A stretch of 64,000 bases of DNA from Perilla frutescens. Its lineage: Eukaryota > Streptophyta > Magnoliopsida > Lamiales > Lamiaceae. A program made the translations under genes and the position numbers. The notes beneath the pieces were generated by a model. The model was not told the origin of the DNA. It did not search any database and saw nothing but the letters and a program-made list of their open reading frames with translations. Below are positions 43,278 to 55,299 of this stretch, piece after piece (the stretch's first letter is position 1; every line of letters starts with the position of its first letter). The DNA lies in assembly GCA_026008535.1 (NCBI GenBank), contig BRKX01000007.1, forward strand, positions 52,875,001-52,939,000, read 5' to 3'.

Positions 43278-44040
43278 ACTTTGATATTTAGACCATATTT
43301 GATTAAGAAGAATTTACCTGTCAATATTGTCTCACCTAAGAACCTCTTTTGTTTATATTTCAGCCTAAAAGAAACACTCTTAAGAGGCTTGCAACTTTTT
43401 AAGTTTTATCTTTAAATCTTGTTCTAATTCTCTTGTGGAGTTAGGGTCGGATTTGCAATCGAAGAGAAATCAAGTAGTGAATCTTTTTGTGTATTGTTTT
43501 ACACTTGGAGTTTCACCCCGATTTCAATTCATTCTACAATACCATCATCGCCAACCATCCCCGATGACTTCCAGCAGCCATCCAACGTCCTCATCATTGT
43601 TATCCATCAAGATCTAGTCGAGTTATACAAGTGTTCCAGCCGTTTCCGTCGATTTTCAAGTATACGTGTTATTCGTGCCAAGTTGAGCATCTATACCGTA
43701 AGTTCTCATTTTTCTTATCATAACCTATCTACTCCAACCCTTCTTCACCCTATATCACTGCCATACATGTTCCTAACTATCCATATCAAATTCGAGATCA
43801 ATACAACCCTGTTACCTTGGTTTTGTTGTGTTTTATCTAAGTATCGCGTCACAAATCTAGGTATTTAATCGAGTCTTTGAGTCTAGTTAATTAGTCATTT
43901 TTTCGAGTCTTACAACCATTACAGTTGAGTCGATGTGTGTTCGATCCTATCTCATCCCGGATCACATCATATCTCGTCCCCTAACCCCTAACATGTTGCC
44001 CAACCCCGATCTCTCATATGATTGTAAACAACAAGGCAGC
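43278..44040 (+). other. Continuation of the interrupted LTR-like sequence
   Basis: Continues from 31310 once the chromovirus is removed, and would be the transcribed part downstream of the TATA box. It has several short open frames without family resemblance. I find no primer site or LTR end. Confidence 0.35.
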
Positions 44041-45799
44041 TTTATGCCCTAGACAGACCCATATTTATCTAAACACTGATCTCTCAGATGCCCTCAGTAC
44101 CTGTGATGTATCTCACCCCTTTATGACAAACACACAACTATGATTTATTGACCATTTAGAGAGGTAGTGAACACAATTCTAATTAACGAGTGATCAGCCA
44201 CAATTAACTAGCTTAGCCCACTTTAATGCAACAATGAAAATGATTACACGACGGAACTAGATTCACACAGTTTATGCCCATAAGCCTCACGGTTATTACA
44301 TGTTCATTAAGTTATTATCTTTATTCAATCCGAAATAACGAGTCTAGCCGCTCATGCCAGACTTAGAACAATAATAATAATTAAAAGAATTAAAAGAAGA
44401 CATAATTTAAACGAAAAACTTACTTATATTAAACAACAAAAGTAATTCAACACCAACACTAGATTTAGTAACATAAACTGAAAATCCTAAAGCCTGCGGG
44501 CATAAGGCCCAAAATTGTTCAACAGAAAAGTAAAAATTGCAGAAAAGTAAAAGTGCGTAAAAATAAATTGTTCAGAGTATTTCATGCGTGTTCAGCCTTT
44601 GCCATGAAATCTACTTATATAGGAGTACAAAGACACAAGGTAACTCCCCCATAGGTCGGGGGATCTTCAGCCTAATCCGTAGCCGCCATACCCAGGACTT
44701 TCCATATCTAGCAGATTCTTCCCTTATTTAGAAGATCCTGTGTCGCAGATTCTATACTCAACGTGCCCTAGTATAGCTGACATACAACTTTCCTTGTAGA
44801 GCCGATCCTTCTTCTGGAAGATTCAACTTGCCTTCTGTGGCTCATCTTTCCTTAGGCAGCTAGGGTGTATTGCTCCTGCTTCAGCTGGTAATTGTTTCCC
44901 TTGTGCCCTGTCTCCTCTCAATCACTCTGGGTTTGTTTTGGGCACGATCACAAACTTCTCCTTCAGCTTTTGCTGGAATGGTGGGTGATTTCCGCTAGGC
45001 TCAAGAGAGAGCTTTCCACTGAGAAGTTTTTGCCTATCTTGGTATCATTGGCATCCAAATGCCCTCTAGAAGTGATTCTACTGCCTCTTGCTGCCCCTTG
45101 TGCCCATTCTGGCTCTTTCCAACTTAAAAACACAAAAAACAAAGGACAAAAGAACGAGAAAAAAGACACAAAACATGAGAGAATTTGGACTTTTCATACC
45201 CACCCACTTTACTCATACTTGCCCTCAAGTATGTGGGTACAACGTGCCCAGAAAGAAAAATAAAATAGAAAATAAAAGAAGGAAAAGACAGACTTAAGAT
45301 AAAGACTCGACAAATCAAGCATGTAAAACAAATCCCTTGCGGGCACAGAGGTCTAGGCATCTGATCATAATAAACATCATATAAACAGTAAAAACATACA
45401 TAATGCCCACTGCGAATCAAAATGACTAAGTGATTGGTTCTCTCATGCTTTCCTCACTCAAGTGTTTTGGCTAAGTGTTTACGCTCAAAGAAAACATAAT
45501 TGAACCGAGGGTCACTATAAGCTTACAATTGCTCTTGTTCCTCCACTATTGTTGGAATAATGGGCACACCTATGCTAAGGACTTTAAAGGCTGTAATGGG
45601 GCTACGGGTTCAAGGTAGGAAATATTTTGGTTCTGACTCAGAATTTAGTCAAATTTTCCCTTTGGAAGACTTCTTTTAACTCTTACCGGCCTTTGCGACC
45701 GTGCCCATTTTATTTAAGCACATACCCCAAATTTTTTTATTTTGTGGGCATTCTGTACCTTTATTTTCTTGGGGTTTCTTTCTCATTATTTTTTTATTT
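44041..45799 (-). other. Old gypsy-like non-coding region with a possible minus-strand promoter
   Basis: On the minus strand there is a CTCCTATATAAGTAG promoter-like motif (near 44611-44626). At 45212-45235 CATACTTGAGGGCAAGTATG forms an inverted repeat followed by AAAGTGGGTGGG. That motif resembles the triple hairpin next to the Athila-type element at 57850-58105, which suggests an old Athila-like 3' region and LTR. No coding domain is recognisable, and the boundaries are not defined. Confidence 0.35.
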
Positions 45800-45869
45800 C
45801 GACCCCTTTCCTTTTTCTTTTTCTTTCTTTTTCGCTGAGGGAGAAGAAGCATTGGATTTGACATCAGGA

Positions 45870-48800
45870 CTTCTTGTAGGACTTTTGGTAGTTCCACTAG
45901 GCTCCTTATCAGCAATATCTGGTTCATGGAGGAGAAAAGATACATCATCTTTCTCAGATCTAGTTGCCAGGCCTGCAAGATCATCAAACACAACATTGAC
46001 AGATTCTTGCACAACTTTGGTTCTTAGGTTAAGAACACGATATGCTCTGCTATTTTGAGCATATCCCAAGAATAATCCTTTATCACTTTTAGAGTCAAAC
46101 TTTCCAAGGTAGTCTCTATCGTTCAGGATGTAGCAGACACATCCAAAACATGGAAATATTTGAGATTTGGCTTTCTTTCTCTTAGAAGCTCATAAGGTGT
46201 CTCCTTTCTTCCTGGTCGAAGATAGACTCTGTTCTCGATGTGACAGACTGTGTTGACAGCTTCAGCCCATAGCTTCTTCGAAAGCCCTATAGCCTGTAAC
46301 ATTGCACATGACATTTCCTGCAGAGTTCGATTCTTTCTCTCCACTACTCCATTTTGTTCAAGAGTTTTGGGAGCTGAATACTCATGGAGTATTCCTTTCC
46401 TTTCACAAAAGTCATTGAATGCAGCATTATCAAATTCTCTTCCATGATCTGTTCTGATGCATGCAATGTTGGTGTCAAATTGCAAACACATTGTGCGGCA
46501 GAATCTTTTGAAGACTTTGAATGTTTCAGATTTTTCCTGCAGGAATTCAACCCAAGTGTACCTTGAGAAATCATCAACAATGACAAGTATGAAACTCTTA
46601 CCACTCATACTCTTTGTATCGACTGGTCCCATAATATCTATGTGTAAGAGTTGAAAACATCTTGTTGTTTGACAACCACCCAGGCTTTTGTGAGGAATTC
46701 TGGTTTGTTTTCCTTTTTGGCAGGCATCACATACAACATCGTGATCAACATTCAGCTTTGGTAGGCCACGGACAGCATCCGACACAATCAGTTTCTTCAA
46801 ATTTACCATGCTCATATGACCGAGCTTTTGATGAATCAACTTGGTTTCATCATTAACAGTCATGTTGCATGTTTCATCTTTGTCAGCATGGTAGCAATTA
46901 TCAGATGCACGGCTACCAAACATTATACATTTGTCATGTTTGTCAAACACTTCACAAGTGTTTTTATCAAACCTGACATACATACCATCATCACAAAGCT
47001 GACTAATATTGATCAAATTTGTTGTCAGTCCTTCAACATGTAGAACATTCTGAAGCTTAGGAAAATGTTTAACATTCAATGTACCTTTTCCGACAATGTT
47101 TCCTTGAGCTCCTCCTCCGTAACTGACTTTGCCTTTGTTTGAAGTGGTATATTCTTCAAGAAACTCCTTATTGCCGGTCATGTATCGAGAACATCCACTG
47201 TCGAAGTACCATGTTCCGGCAATGTTAGCCTTCAGTGATGTGTACACAACATTGCATGTAACCTTCATCTTTTTGGACTTCATCTGGTTCTTGTTCTTTG
47301 ATGTGATCCCTGATGTTGTTCTCCCGGTCACAACATCATCGTGAAACTTAAAGCAATGTGGTTTGATGTGTCCCGGCACCTGACAGTAATGGCACACATA
47401 TTTTCGAACCTTTGAGCCCTTACATTTCTTTTGATCATCATCTTCAACATTGCTCCCTGTAGACATGTTTGGGTTGTTCTTCACAAATTTCACAATATTG
47501 TGATTTGAGGAAGTCATGGAAACTTTGTTTGAGAATCCCAGTCCAACCCTGTCTGTCTGTCCCAATGTTAAGGCTTCATTTAGGACATTCGTTCCATGAT
47601 TCCATTTCTGAAATGTTCTTGAGGTGCTCTCCACTTCCCTCTTTAGTTTAGTGATTTCAGCATCACTCCTGGTGAGTCTAATTTCCAGTCCCACAATCTT
47701 CTCTCTAAGACACCGATTTTCTTCCATAAGAAATTTCAGTTCTTTGGATTGAGATGTCCATTGATTGCAAACTTCATTCACAACATCACTGAGCTCTTCA
47801 AGAGAGGCAGATGGGCGTTCTTCCTGTAGATTAACCTCTCTGATCTCAGAAGTATGATTAAACTCATCCAGTAGAGTCATTTCATACCAATTAGTAGTGT
47901 TGGGAGAGATCTTAGTGGCTTCATCTTCAACATCTGGGAGAATCTCATCTTCAATTTCACATTCTTCAATGTCCAGACAATCAAGTTCATCAATACCATT
48001 CAAGGCATCAATAATCTAGTCGTCTTCCTCTATGATATTGATGAACAACACTCTCAGATCTGAATCATTTTCAGTATCAGACTCATCACTGAGAACAACA
48101 TTAAAATTATTTCTTTGTCTTCTTCGTGTTGTTGGACATTCATTTGAATAATGTCCATACCCAGAGCATGCTCTACATTGAACTGAATTAATGTCTTTCC
48201 CAGTGTCAGCGACTTTCTTCTTGACATTTGATCTTCCAGAATTTGATGTTGATGAGGATGGAGAGTCAAACAGCCGCCGAGGTTTGATATTTGGGGGGCT
48301 TTTCTTCATAGAACAAACCAGTGAGTTGAACTTCTTTATCAAGAGTGCAACACTTAGATTCTCTTCCTCATTAATATCTTGAAGACTGTCAACATCATCA
48401 TGAACATTAGATGACACAATTGTTGTCTAGAGAGCAATTCCCTTTGAAGTTGAGTTTGCTTTCTGATTTTGCAGGTTCATCTCAAATGTTAGGAAGATGC
48501 TGACCGCTTCACTCATACTCATGGTTCCTACATCATGTGCTTCTTCAATTGCAGAAATTTTCATATTGAATCTTTCTGGGAGAGTTCAAAACAACTTGCT
48601 AACCATGTTCTCATTAGAGATTGGACTCCCAAGAGCGGTAGATTGATTTGAGGTCTCACATAATTTTTCAGCATAAGATGAAATAGTTTCATCTTCAAAC
48701 ATGCGCAAATTTTCAAATTTTAATGTGAGCAACCTCAGTTTGGTCTTCCTAACACTGACAGACCCTTCACAATGTTCCTGAAGAATGGTCTATTCTTGAT

Positions 48801-49119
48801 ATGCAGTAACACAATTGCAAATCATTTTGAAGCATGGAACATCGACTGAAACAAAAATCGCATTCAGAGCGCGAGCATTAAAATTTGAGATTATTCTCTC
48901 ATCATTTGTCCATTGAGATTCTGGAGTTAACACAAAATCTCTATTCGGACCTTCCATCCTAGGAGGGCTCCATTCTTCAATAATTGCCATCCATGCTCTT
49001 TCATCGATAGTTTTGATGTAGATCTTCATTCGAGATTTCCACATGACATAGTTACCACCATTGCTATCTAGAGTAGGAGGACGACATTGATTAATTTGAA
49101 TATCCATCACAGATTTCAA
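45870..49119 (-). pseudogene. SIRE-type gag-protease-integrase
   Basis: Gag starts near 49119 (GGNYVMWKSRMKIYIKT, then a UBN2-like region), followed by an acidic/Ser-rich part, a knuckle CRACSGYGHYSNEC, a coiled-coil stretch (ELKFLMEENRCLREKIVGLE), a second knuckle (CHYCQVPGHIKPHC), the protease motif WYFDSGCSRYMTG, the integrase zinc finger (HQKLGHMSMVNL...CDACQKGK) and core (LHIDIMGPVD, IRTDHGREFDN, EQNGVVERKNRTL). From 49119 to 46123 it is a single frame broken by stops at 48790, about 48586, about 48428 and 48016, each explicable by one transition. A frameshift near 46130 precedes the last integrase piece (LGYAQNSRAYRVLNLRTK). The core Asp and Glu residues are present. Confidence 0.9.
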
Positions 49120-49154
49120 GCAACACTGGATCGAGTACTTAGTGTGTCAAGTAC

Positions 49155-49170
49155 CGGATCTGATACCACT
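49155..49170 (-). promoter_or_regulatory. Primer binding site of the SIRE-type element
   Basis: On the element strand AGTGGTATCAGATCC follows the LTR end CTAACA. It matches the initiator-Met type site except in its last bases. Confidence 0.85.
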
Positions 49171-50235
49171 TGTTAGAATTTGTTGCCTGAAACAATGTGA
49201 ATTACGGATGTAAATTGCAAAGTTAAATGTAATGTTGAAGCTAGTGTTACCACATTACCTTAAACATGCAGTGGAAACGTAAATAGAACTTTGCACATAA
49301 TAAGTTTTAAATCACACTCCTTACGGTGTGTGATTGCCTTAAGACGAAATTTACTATCACAAGTGAAACACAAAAACAATGCTGATGTTGTCTCAGTTCA
49401 TTCCCTTGACAACACTGCATAAAACATACAGAGGACTATCCTAGCTTCACTCACTCAAATAATCACTTAAAAATAAACCTATCTAAACACATAGATAGAT
49501 TATAATCAGTCACTCTAAATCCTAGACTTCTCTAAGTTGACTATCTAACCTACACACACAACTAGAATGAAAGTCTCCAGCTGATTGGGACGCTAGGCAG
49601 ATGTCGAGGAAGATGTCTTGGACTTCAGAGATGACACTAGATGCAAGATTCAGAGCTTCTCACAAACCACGGTGATAACCTGCTTGCATAAATGATTTTA
49701 TGGCTTGAAAATGCCTTAAATACTTCATCCATCTCAGCTGGGTAGTTTCTACACGATCCTGGATGAGTTAGATGCAAAACTACCGCCTTCCACTACCCTT
49801 ACAGAACTGGACTCGAGATAACCGTCCTCTGCACTGCGTGGCACACGTTCTTCAACATCGTGTAACAATGTCGGTTACTCTAGCTACCCACGTTCTCTGC
49901 AACAGTTAGTATCAAAGATGAAGTGGGGAACATCACGTCCCTTAAAACTCGGAACAGATTCTGACCTAGTCAAAATCAAGCATAATCCACGTTTTAATTC
50001 GAAATAAAATATCTAATAAATCCCTTAAATCTTGGAAAATGATATGTGACAAAAATCACAATTTATTAAGATTAATTTAAAATAAATTAATCCAAAATAT
50101 TAGGAAAGGATAAGGTTAGAGATCCGAGTGTTATACTCGGTGTGTGATGAGAATGACGAACACCATTAGATACGACATTAATCACGATGTTATCAGCGAA
50201 GTGATAACATCATCTGGAACACGTCATACTCAACA
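49171..50235 (-). repeat. 5' LTR of the SIRE-type element
   Basis: 1065 bp; on its strand starts TGTTGAGTATGACG (50235) and ends TTCTAACA (49171). The outer flank begins ATATT; no partner duplication is in the window because the 3' end of the element is lost. Confidence 0.8.
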
Positions 50236-51526
50236 ATATTGATTATATTATGAGCTCATGACTCATGTTGGTGTCTGGTTAAGGGAGCCAAGTTCCTAAA
50301 CGTTAAAAATGCTTTTGAGATGGCATGAAAGGATTTTATACATGAGCATTCCACATCTGTGGTGTATTGTGTCTTGCACGTGTTGTGATGCCAGTGAACA
50401 TGCATGTGCATGATTTCTGCTTACTGAGCTTTAGCTCATGTAGTTTGTGCATTGTAGGTGAAAGTGATAATGTGTGGTGCATCGAAACATGAATGGTTAA
50501 TGCTCCGACAAGTCCTGAGAAATGTATACGTGGATGACGTCCTGTAAGGAGGGTGGGCAATGGCTTATTTTACTATATTTGCCGCTTAGATGTTATAGGT
50601 TTGTATTTAAATTTATCTAGATATTCCTAGAATTTTTCTACAAAGAAAATAATAGTTTCTTTATTCTCTTTAGTAAATTATATTTTATAATTATCGATCA
50701 TTTTAAATGCACCATATGTTAATCTAAATTTTTAACGTTAACACTTTTTAATACATAATATATATTTCTATTTTTACAAAGAGATAATTCACCCACATTT
50801 TTACATTACTTTATATTTTACATTTATTTTATTGGGGCGGGCGCTTCACTTTCTCTCGATTGTTTTCACTCTTTTTTCTTTTTCCTCTCGTGTATCACTT
50901 AAGTATGTAGTGGTGCTCAGTGTGAGGAACCCGTGTGTATATGGTGGTCGGAACACTATCTCAGATGCAGCTCTTTTCGGCCGTCTCAAAAACTCGAACT
51001 AGTCCAACAAAAATAGGCGATTTCAAAAAACAGGAGATTTCACCTTGAAGATGATGGAATTTGGCCAAAAGTACATGTAGATCATAGTGAAGTAGTGAGT
51101 CTTGTTCAGAACGTCTTTGCGCTTCCGGAATGGTATTATGGAGGAAAATCGGAGTTCTGGAACAAAATTGGTAGGGAAAACAAAATTGGCTGGAACTAGA
51201 AAGGAAATTAGGTGAATTTTCATGGCTAGGCTAGATGAATGGGAATGGGCGAAATTATGGGGTAGGAAGTGCTAAGAATTTGGATGAATATTGTACCAAA
51301 ATAAGAGCAATAATTCAACAAGGAATCAAATCAAACCCAACTCGAAAACTACCAAACCAATCCCAAATCAACTAGGAAAGAACCAAAATCAATCCTAATT
51401 CAAATAGGACACAAATTTTGACCCTCTTACCTACTAATACAACTGATGCACGAAAATTTAGAGACTCTAACAAGCAATAACTTGATACAATATGTCATCC
51501 CCAATCATTATTGGACGAAGAACGGC
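50236..51526 (+). other. LTR-like remnant and unassigned DNA
   Basis: At 50421-50460 there is ACTGAGCTTTAGCTCATG, a short hairpin (arms TGAGCT and AGCTCA), followed by TTGTAGGTGAAAG. This is the plus-strand version of the hairpin-plus-acceptor arrangement of the chromovirus-type LTRs, so part of an old plus-strand LTR is likely here. The rest (50600-51526) is AT-rich with nothing recognised. The solo LTR begins at 51527 after ACGGC. Confidence 0.35.
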
Positions 51527-53964
51527 TGTAACACCCCAAACTACTCTGTTTGGCCATGTCACTTATCATACAATTTAATCACTTATAATTGTGTACTTAT
51601 ATTTAATTGAGCGGAAGCTAAGGTCAATTAGCATGATAAGGCACAATGCTATAATTCTCCATGTAAATTTTTCGCAATTATAACATACAACCTATCGGAT
51701 CTAATTGTCACACAGCATAGTATTTAATAGAAGCATTGTATAAGCCTATCCACATCAATCATACAATCATCTAACCTATCAGGCTCAAAGGTTTAACACA
51801 ACCTACCCGTCTAGCATCCTAAATTAACATACATATCATAGGGGTTCACTGACATATATTTAAACATCATAGGCTCCTAGGTCGAACAACCCACCTTTAA
51901 AATGCACACATAATATATCAAATTAACATAGCGTATCTACAAAAATCGGGCTATTCCCATCCCCAATGATCATTAATCATAAAGACAAAGAAGAGTGATC
52001 AATGAAATAATAATAATATGAGTAATTCAAAAGAAGAGCATGAAAAAATAAACACTAGCTTGTGGGGGTTCTCTTGTGTTCACAACGCTCCTACTCAGGT
52101 CTCAACTCCTCAATCTGAAATTCATTAAAGGAATAGGGTGAGTATTTAACAACATACTCAGTGGGGAACACTGCAAACAGTTATAGCCAATTGCACTAGT
52201 GAAAATATAACATATGGATACTTCTTTACTTTGTGGAGACTAGCCTCAACCCCGTAGGGCCCAAACTTCATGATGCCCCTGTTAATGAACGTCTTTAGCC
52301 CTGTAGGGATACCCGCAGGCTTATTATCCCTAGGTTGGATATTAACAAGTCTATATCAATCCTGAAGGACTTCTTTATTGACCCCGAAGGATCTCTTTGT
52401 CAACCCCGAAGGATCTCTGTTTTGCCCCAAAGGGTCTCATTCTTATAACCGGTCCGAACACCCTTCATACTTATACAATCAAAGCACAACAATAACTATA
52501 ACTTTACACGTGTTTACAGTTTAGAGTTACCCTACGTTATGAGACGCTTTCAAAATCCTTTCAACCTTGAAATACTCCTTTTCCGTGCCAAAGTTCTCCA
52601 TCTCGAACCCCAATACGTCGCTTAGCACCTTTAGATCACTTTTTCATTTTAAATGTTGAATTATACAATTATTTCATATTTTTGACCAAACACATTCTAT
52701 ACATTGCTTTAAGGTTCTCATACATATCCACATACTCAACCATGGATACACAAGCTCATATTATGATTTTGGACTCAAAATACACATTAGAACTCTTTGA
52801 GACATTTAATCGAACAAGTTACGTACACTTATTTAAACCACAAGAACAAGACTCAATTTAAATCCTTTAAACTCATAATTTCCAATACATGAACCTCTAT
52901 CCTAGGGCTCTAACTTACATGAAAATCAACTTTATACAACCATCACAACATCTCCAACCAAACACAAACTTATTAAGGGAAAATTAGGGTAAAAATCCAA
53001 ACCCTAGCAATAATAAACTATTTGAATCTCAATTTAACAACACTTATAGCTTCAAGGATGTAAATAAACCATATGTTCAAGATATCAAGGCAAGGGGATC
53101 AATGAAATCGAAAACACTAAATTTTGGGTTTGAATCCTAGATTCAAATCAACATGGAAATGGTGTTTAATCACCAAGTAGAAGAGGGTATGAAGTTACCT
53201 TGGTTGATGGATGATGATGAGAGAATCCACTCCAAAAACATGAAGAATTCCTTGAGAGAATTTGGAAGGAAATCACCCAATTAGATGAAGAAAATGAAGA
53301 GGAATGGGTGAAGTGTGGTATTTAAATGATGGAATTTCCGAAATGAGGCGCGGCTTGGGGGAGTCGCGCCTGGAGGTCGCGTTCGAGCTAAAGGAAAACA
53401 GCTCCTTGAAGTGGTGTTACACGACCCAACCGGTCACATCTCGAGGTGGTGTTGCAGACCTCTTGGCACATGACCTGAAGGTGGTCGCGCTGCAGGCCGC
53501 TTGGCACACGACCTCGAGCAGGTCACGCCTCTCAGTCGTGCTGTAGGCCGCTTGGCACACAACCTCGAGCAAGTCGTGCTGCAGGCCGCTTGGCACACAG
53601 CCTTGAGCAGGTCGCGCCCGAGGGTCGCGTTTCAGACCGTTTGCTATTTTCGAATGTAGTTCGACTCCCGGACATTTGTAACTCTATTTAACTTTCAAAA
53701 CACATTTAATACTTATCGAAAAAGTAGATGTAATCACATTCATTTTCATATAACTCGACAATTTAGTTTTATAATCAAACTGTATTATACACTCAGTATA
53801 ATATCACCATGCTATGACGTATCGGCTCAAGTGGAACAACCTGCATTGAAACAACGGCATAAAATACGAACATACCATCATAATTAATATTCAAACAATA
53901 TTAATTCGAAATCATTTACCAAAATTATAATTTATAATTTAGCAAAAAGGGTTGGGGTATCACA
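51527..53964 (-). mobile_element. Solo LTR 1 (Ty3/gypsy, chromovirus type)
   Basis: 2438 bp; seen on the plus strand from TGTAACACCCC to GGGTATCACA. Flanks are ACGGC (51522-51526) and ATGGC (53965-53969): a target duplication with one C-to-T difference at a CpG. No coding sequence lies between. The order hairpin, TATA-like region and GC block shows that it is oriented minus. It belongs to the same family as 59192-61643. Confidence 0.9.
53489..53625. repeat. Minisatellite in the GC block of solo LTR 1
   Basis: Three imperfect copies of a unit starting GCTGCAGGCCGCTTGGCACA at 53489, 53540 and 53578 (spacings 51 and 38). Solo LTR 2 lacks this expansion in its corresponding block (61010-61190). 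Confidence 0.8.
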
Positions 53965-54249
53965 ATGGCAAATCGTGACAAAACAAAATAAAAAGAAGAA
54001 CAAAACTACCCAAACTCAATAATAACCAACAAGATTAATCAAGAAACTCAAGAAACAATGCGAGAACAATGGTAACACAATAGGGCTCGATCAATTTTCA
54101 GTTTTTTTTATATCAATGTTCTCTTTCTTTTTTTTGTACAATTTTTTTTAATGTGATCGACTACTCTTGCCCCTATTGTGCCACACATGGATTTGGATTG
54201 AACCACGACCAACCGAAGTTGACGTGACTCTAATACCAAATTTATGATA
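53965..54249 (-). other. Internal remnant with a decayed primer binding site
   Basis: On the minus strand TTGGTATTAGAGTCACG (about 54224-54240) resembles a primer site with one change (TGGTATCAGAG). It follows an LTR-like end TTGGACA at 54250. The few bases of internal sequence beyond it are interrupted by solo LTR 1. Confidence 0.5.
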
Positions 54250-55250
54250 TGTCCAATCAATGAGGAAGCTAATGAAAGAACACACGTCAACTACAAGATT
54301 AATTCAACCCAAACCTTCTGGAAATAAGAGTAATAATACGCTAAATAATCTGACCTAAATCAACAAATAAATCGAACAAGGATTAAACCTAAATCAACGC
54401 AGATTAACCCGAAAAACCCAAATAATGATGCGACTGAAAATCTAAGTAAATGAAGTCGGATTAAGCTCATATTTTAGGACAAGGTACAACCGTAAGTCAG
54501 GAAAAACATATCCAAAAATCAGTGAAAACGAACAAGTGGTTTGGGAGATGGCTCGGTGGTTAAAATCGGCTATTCTAGGGCCAGGAAATCGGCTATGGCT
54601 TCAATATACAACCTGCTGGATAGGGGCAGCTATATGGATGATATAGGTGATGTTATGGATGATATGGACTGAGTATAGAGGCATGGTGCTGGCTGGAATG
54701 AAGGTATGTGCGAAGGAGATGACAAAAATGAAAGATAGATTGTGAATCTTAGCTGAAACGAACCTCGAACCTATAAGGATCCGAAACGCGCCTATGGAGC
54801 AATCTTCATGGCTGCCTAACCCGGATACTATTAGATATCCGAACGAGACAAAATATTTCAAGATTGAAGTGCCAACAACAAACTCTACGCAAGAACCGAT
54901 TTGTGTTGTGCGCGTCACACACGTGAGATAAGTGAAATAGCAATCGCTTTTTGATTCAAACAAGTCTGAATAAAATAGTTCACAATGATCCCCTTATATA
55001 GGTGAAGGGGAGAACGAAAATAAGAGATAAAAATAAAGAAAATATGATCTAGAAAGCTATTATGAAACTACCTAAACTAAAATTCTATTGAAGGTAGGAA
55101 ATTACCTTAATTAAAATTCTAGTCAACTTAATTAAATAAGGAACGAAAATTACATAATAAAATAACTAAAATCTGATCTAAATAATTAAATAAAATAACT
55201 AAAATAATTCGAGACCCAAATATAACTTAAGGGTTCGAATTCTTCAAACT
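54250..55250 (-). repeat. LTR-like remnant with TATA box
   Basis: Minus-strand sequence with CCTATATAAGGGGATCATTG (near 54986-55005) as promoter and an LTR-like end TTGGACA at 54250. The promoter core shares GGGGATCATTGT with the plus-strand LTR-like sequence at 31303. The outer end is not defined. Confidence 0.5.
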
Positions 55251-55299
55251 ATACTCATCAAAATCCGACTATGCCTCTGACATATAAGACATGGTCATG

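Larger units (their letters stand above)
45800..50235 (-). mobile_element. Truncated SIRE-type Ty1/copia element
   Basis: Minus-strand element with a 5' LTR (49171-50235), primer site, a long gag and gag-pol frame, and integrase. RT, RNase H and the 3' LTR are missing: recognisable sequence stops near 45870, where it meets unrelated DNA. Long gag with coiled coil and two zinc knuckles fits the SIRE/Maximus lineage, an inference from family features. Confidence 0.88.

Noticed and set aside
44892..45420. ORFs of 60-123 aa on both strands with hydrophobic stretches
   Set aside because: No family resemblance; they lie in old gypsy-like non-coding DNA and overlap each other on opposite strands.
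46384..47651. Several plus-strand ORFs of 60-75 aa
   Set aside because: They are shadows of the SIRE-type gag-integrase frame on the minus strand.
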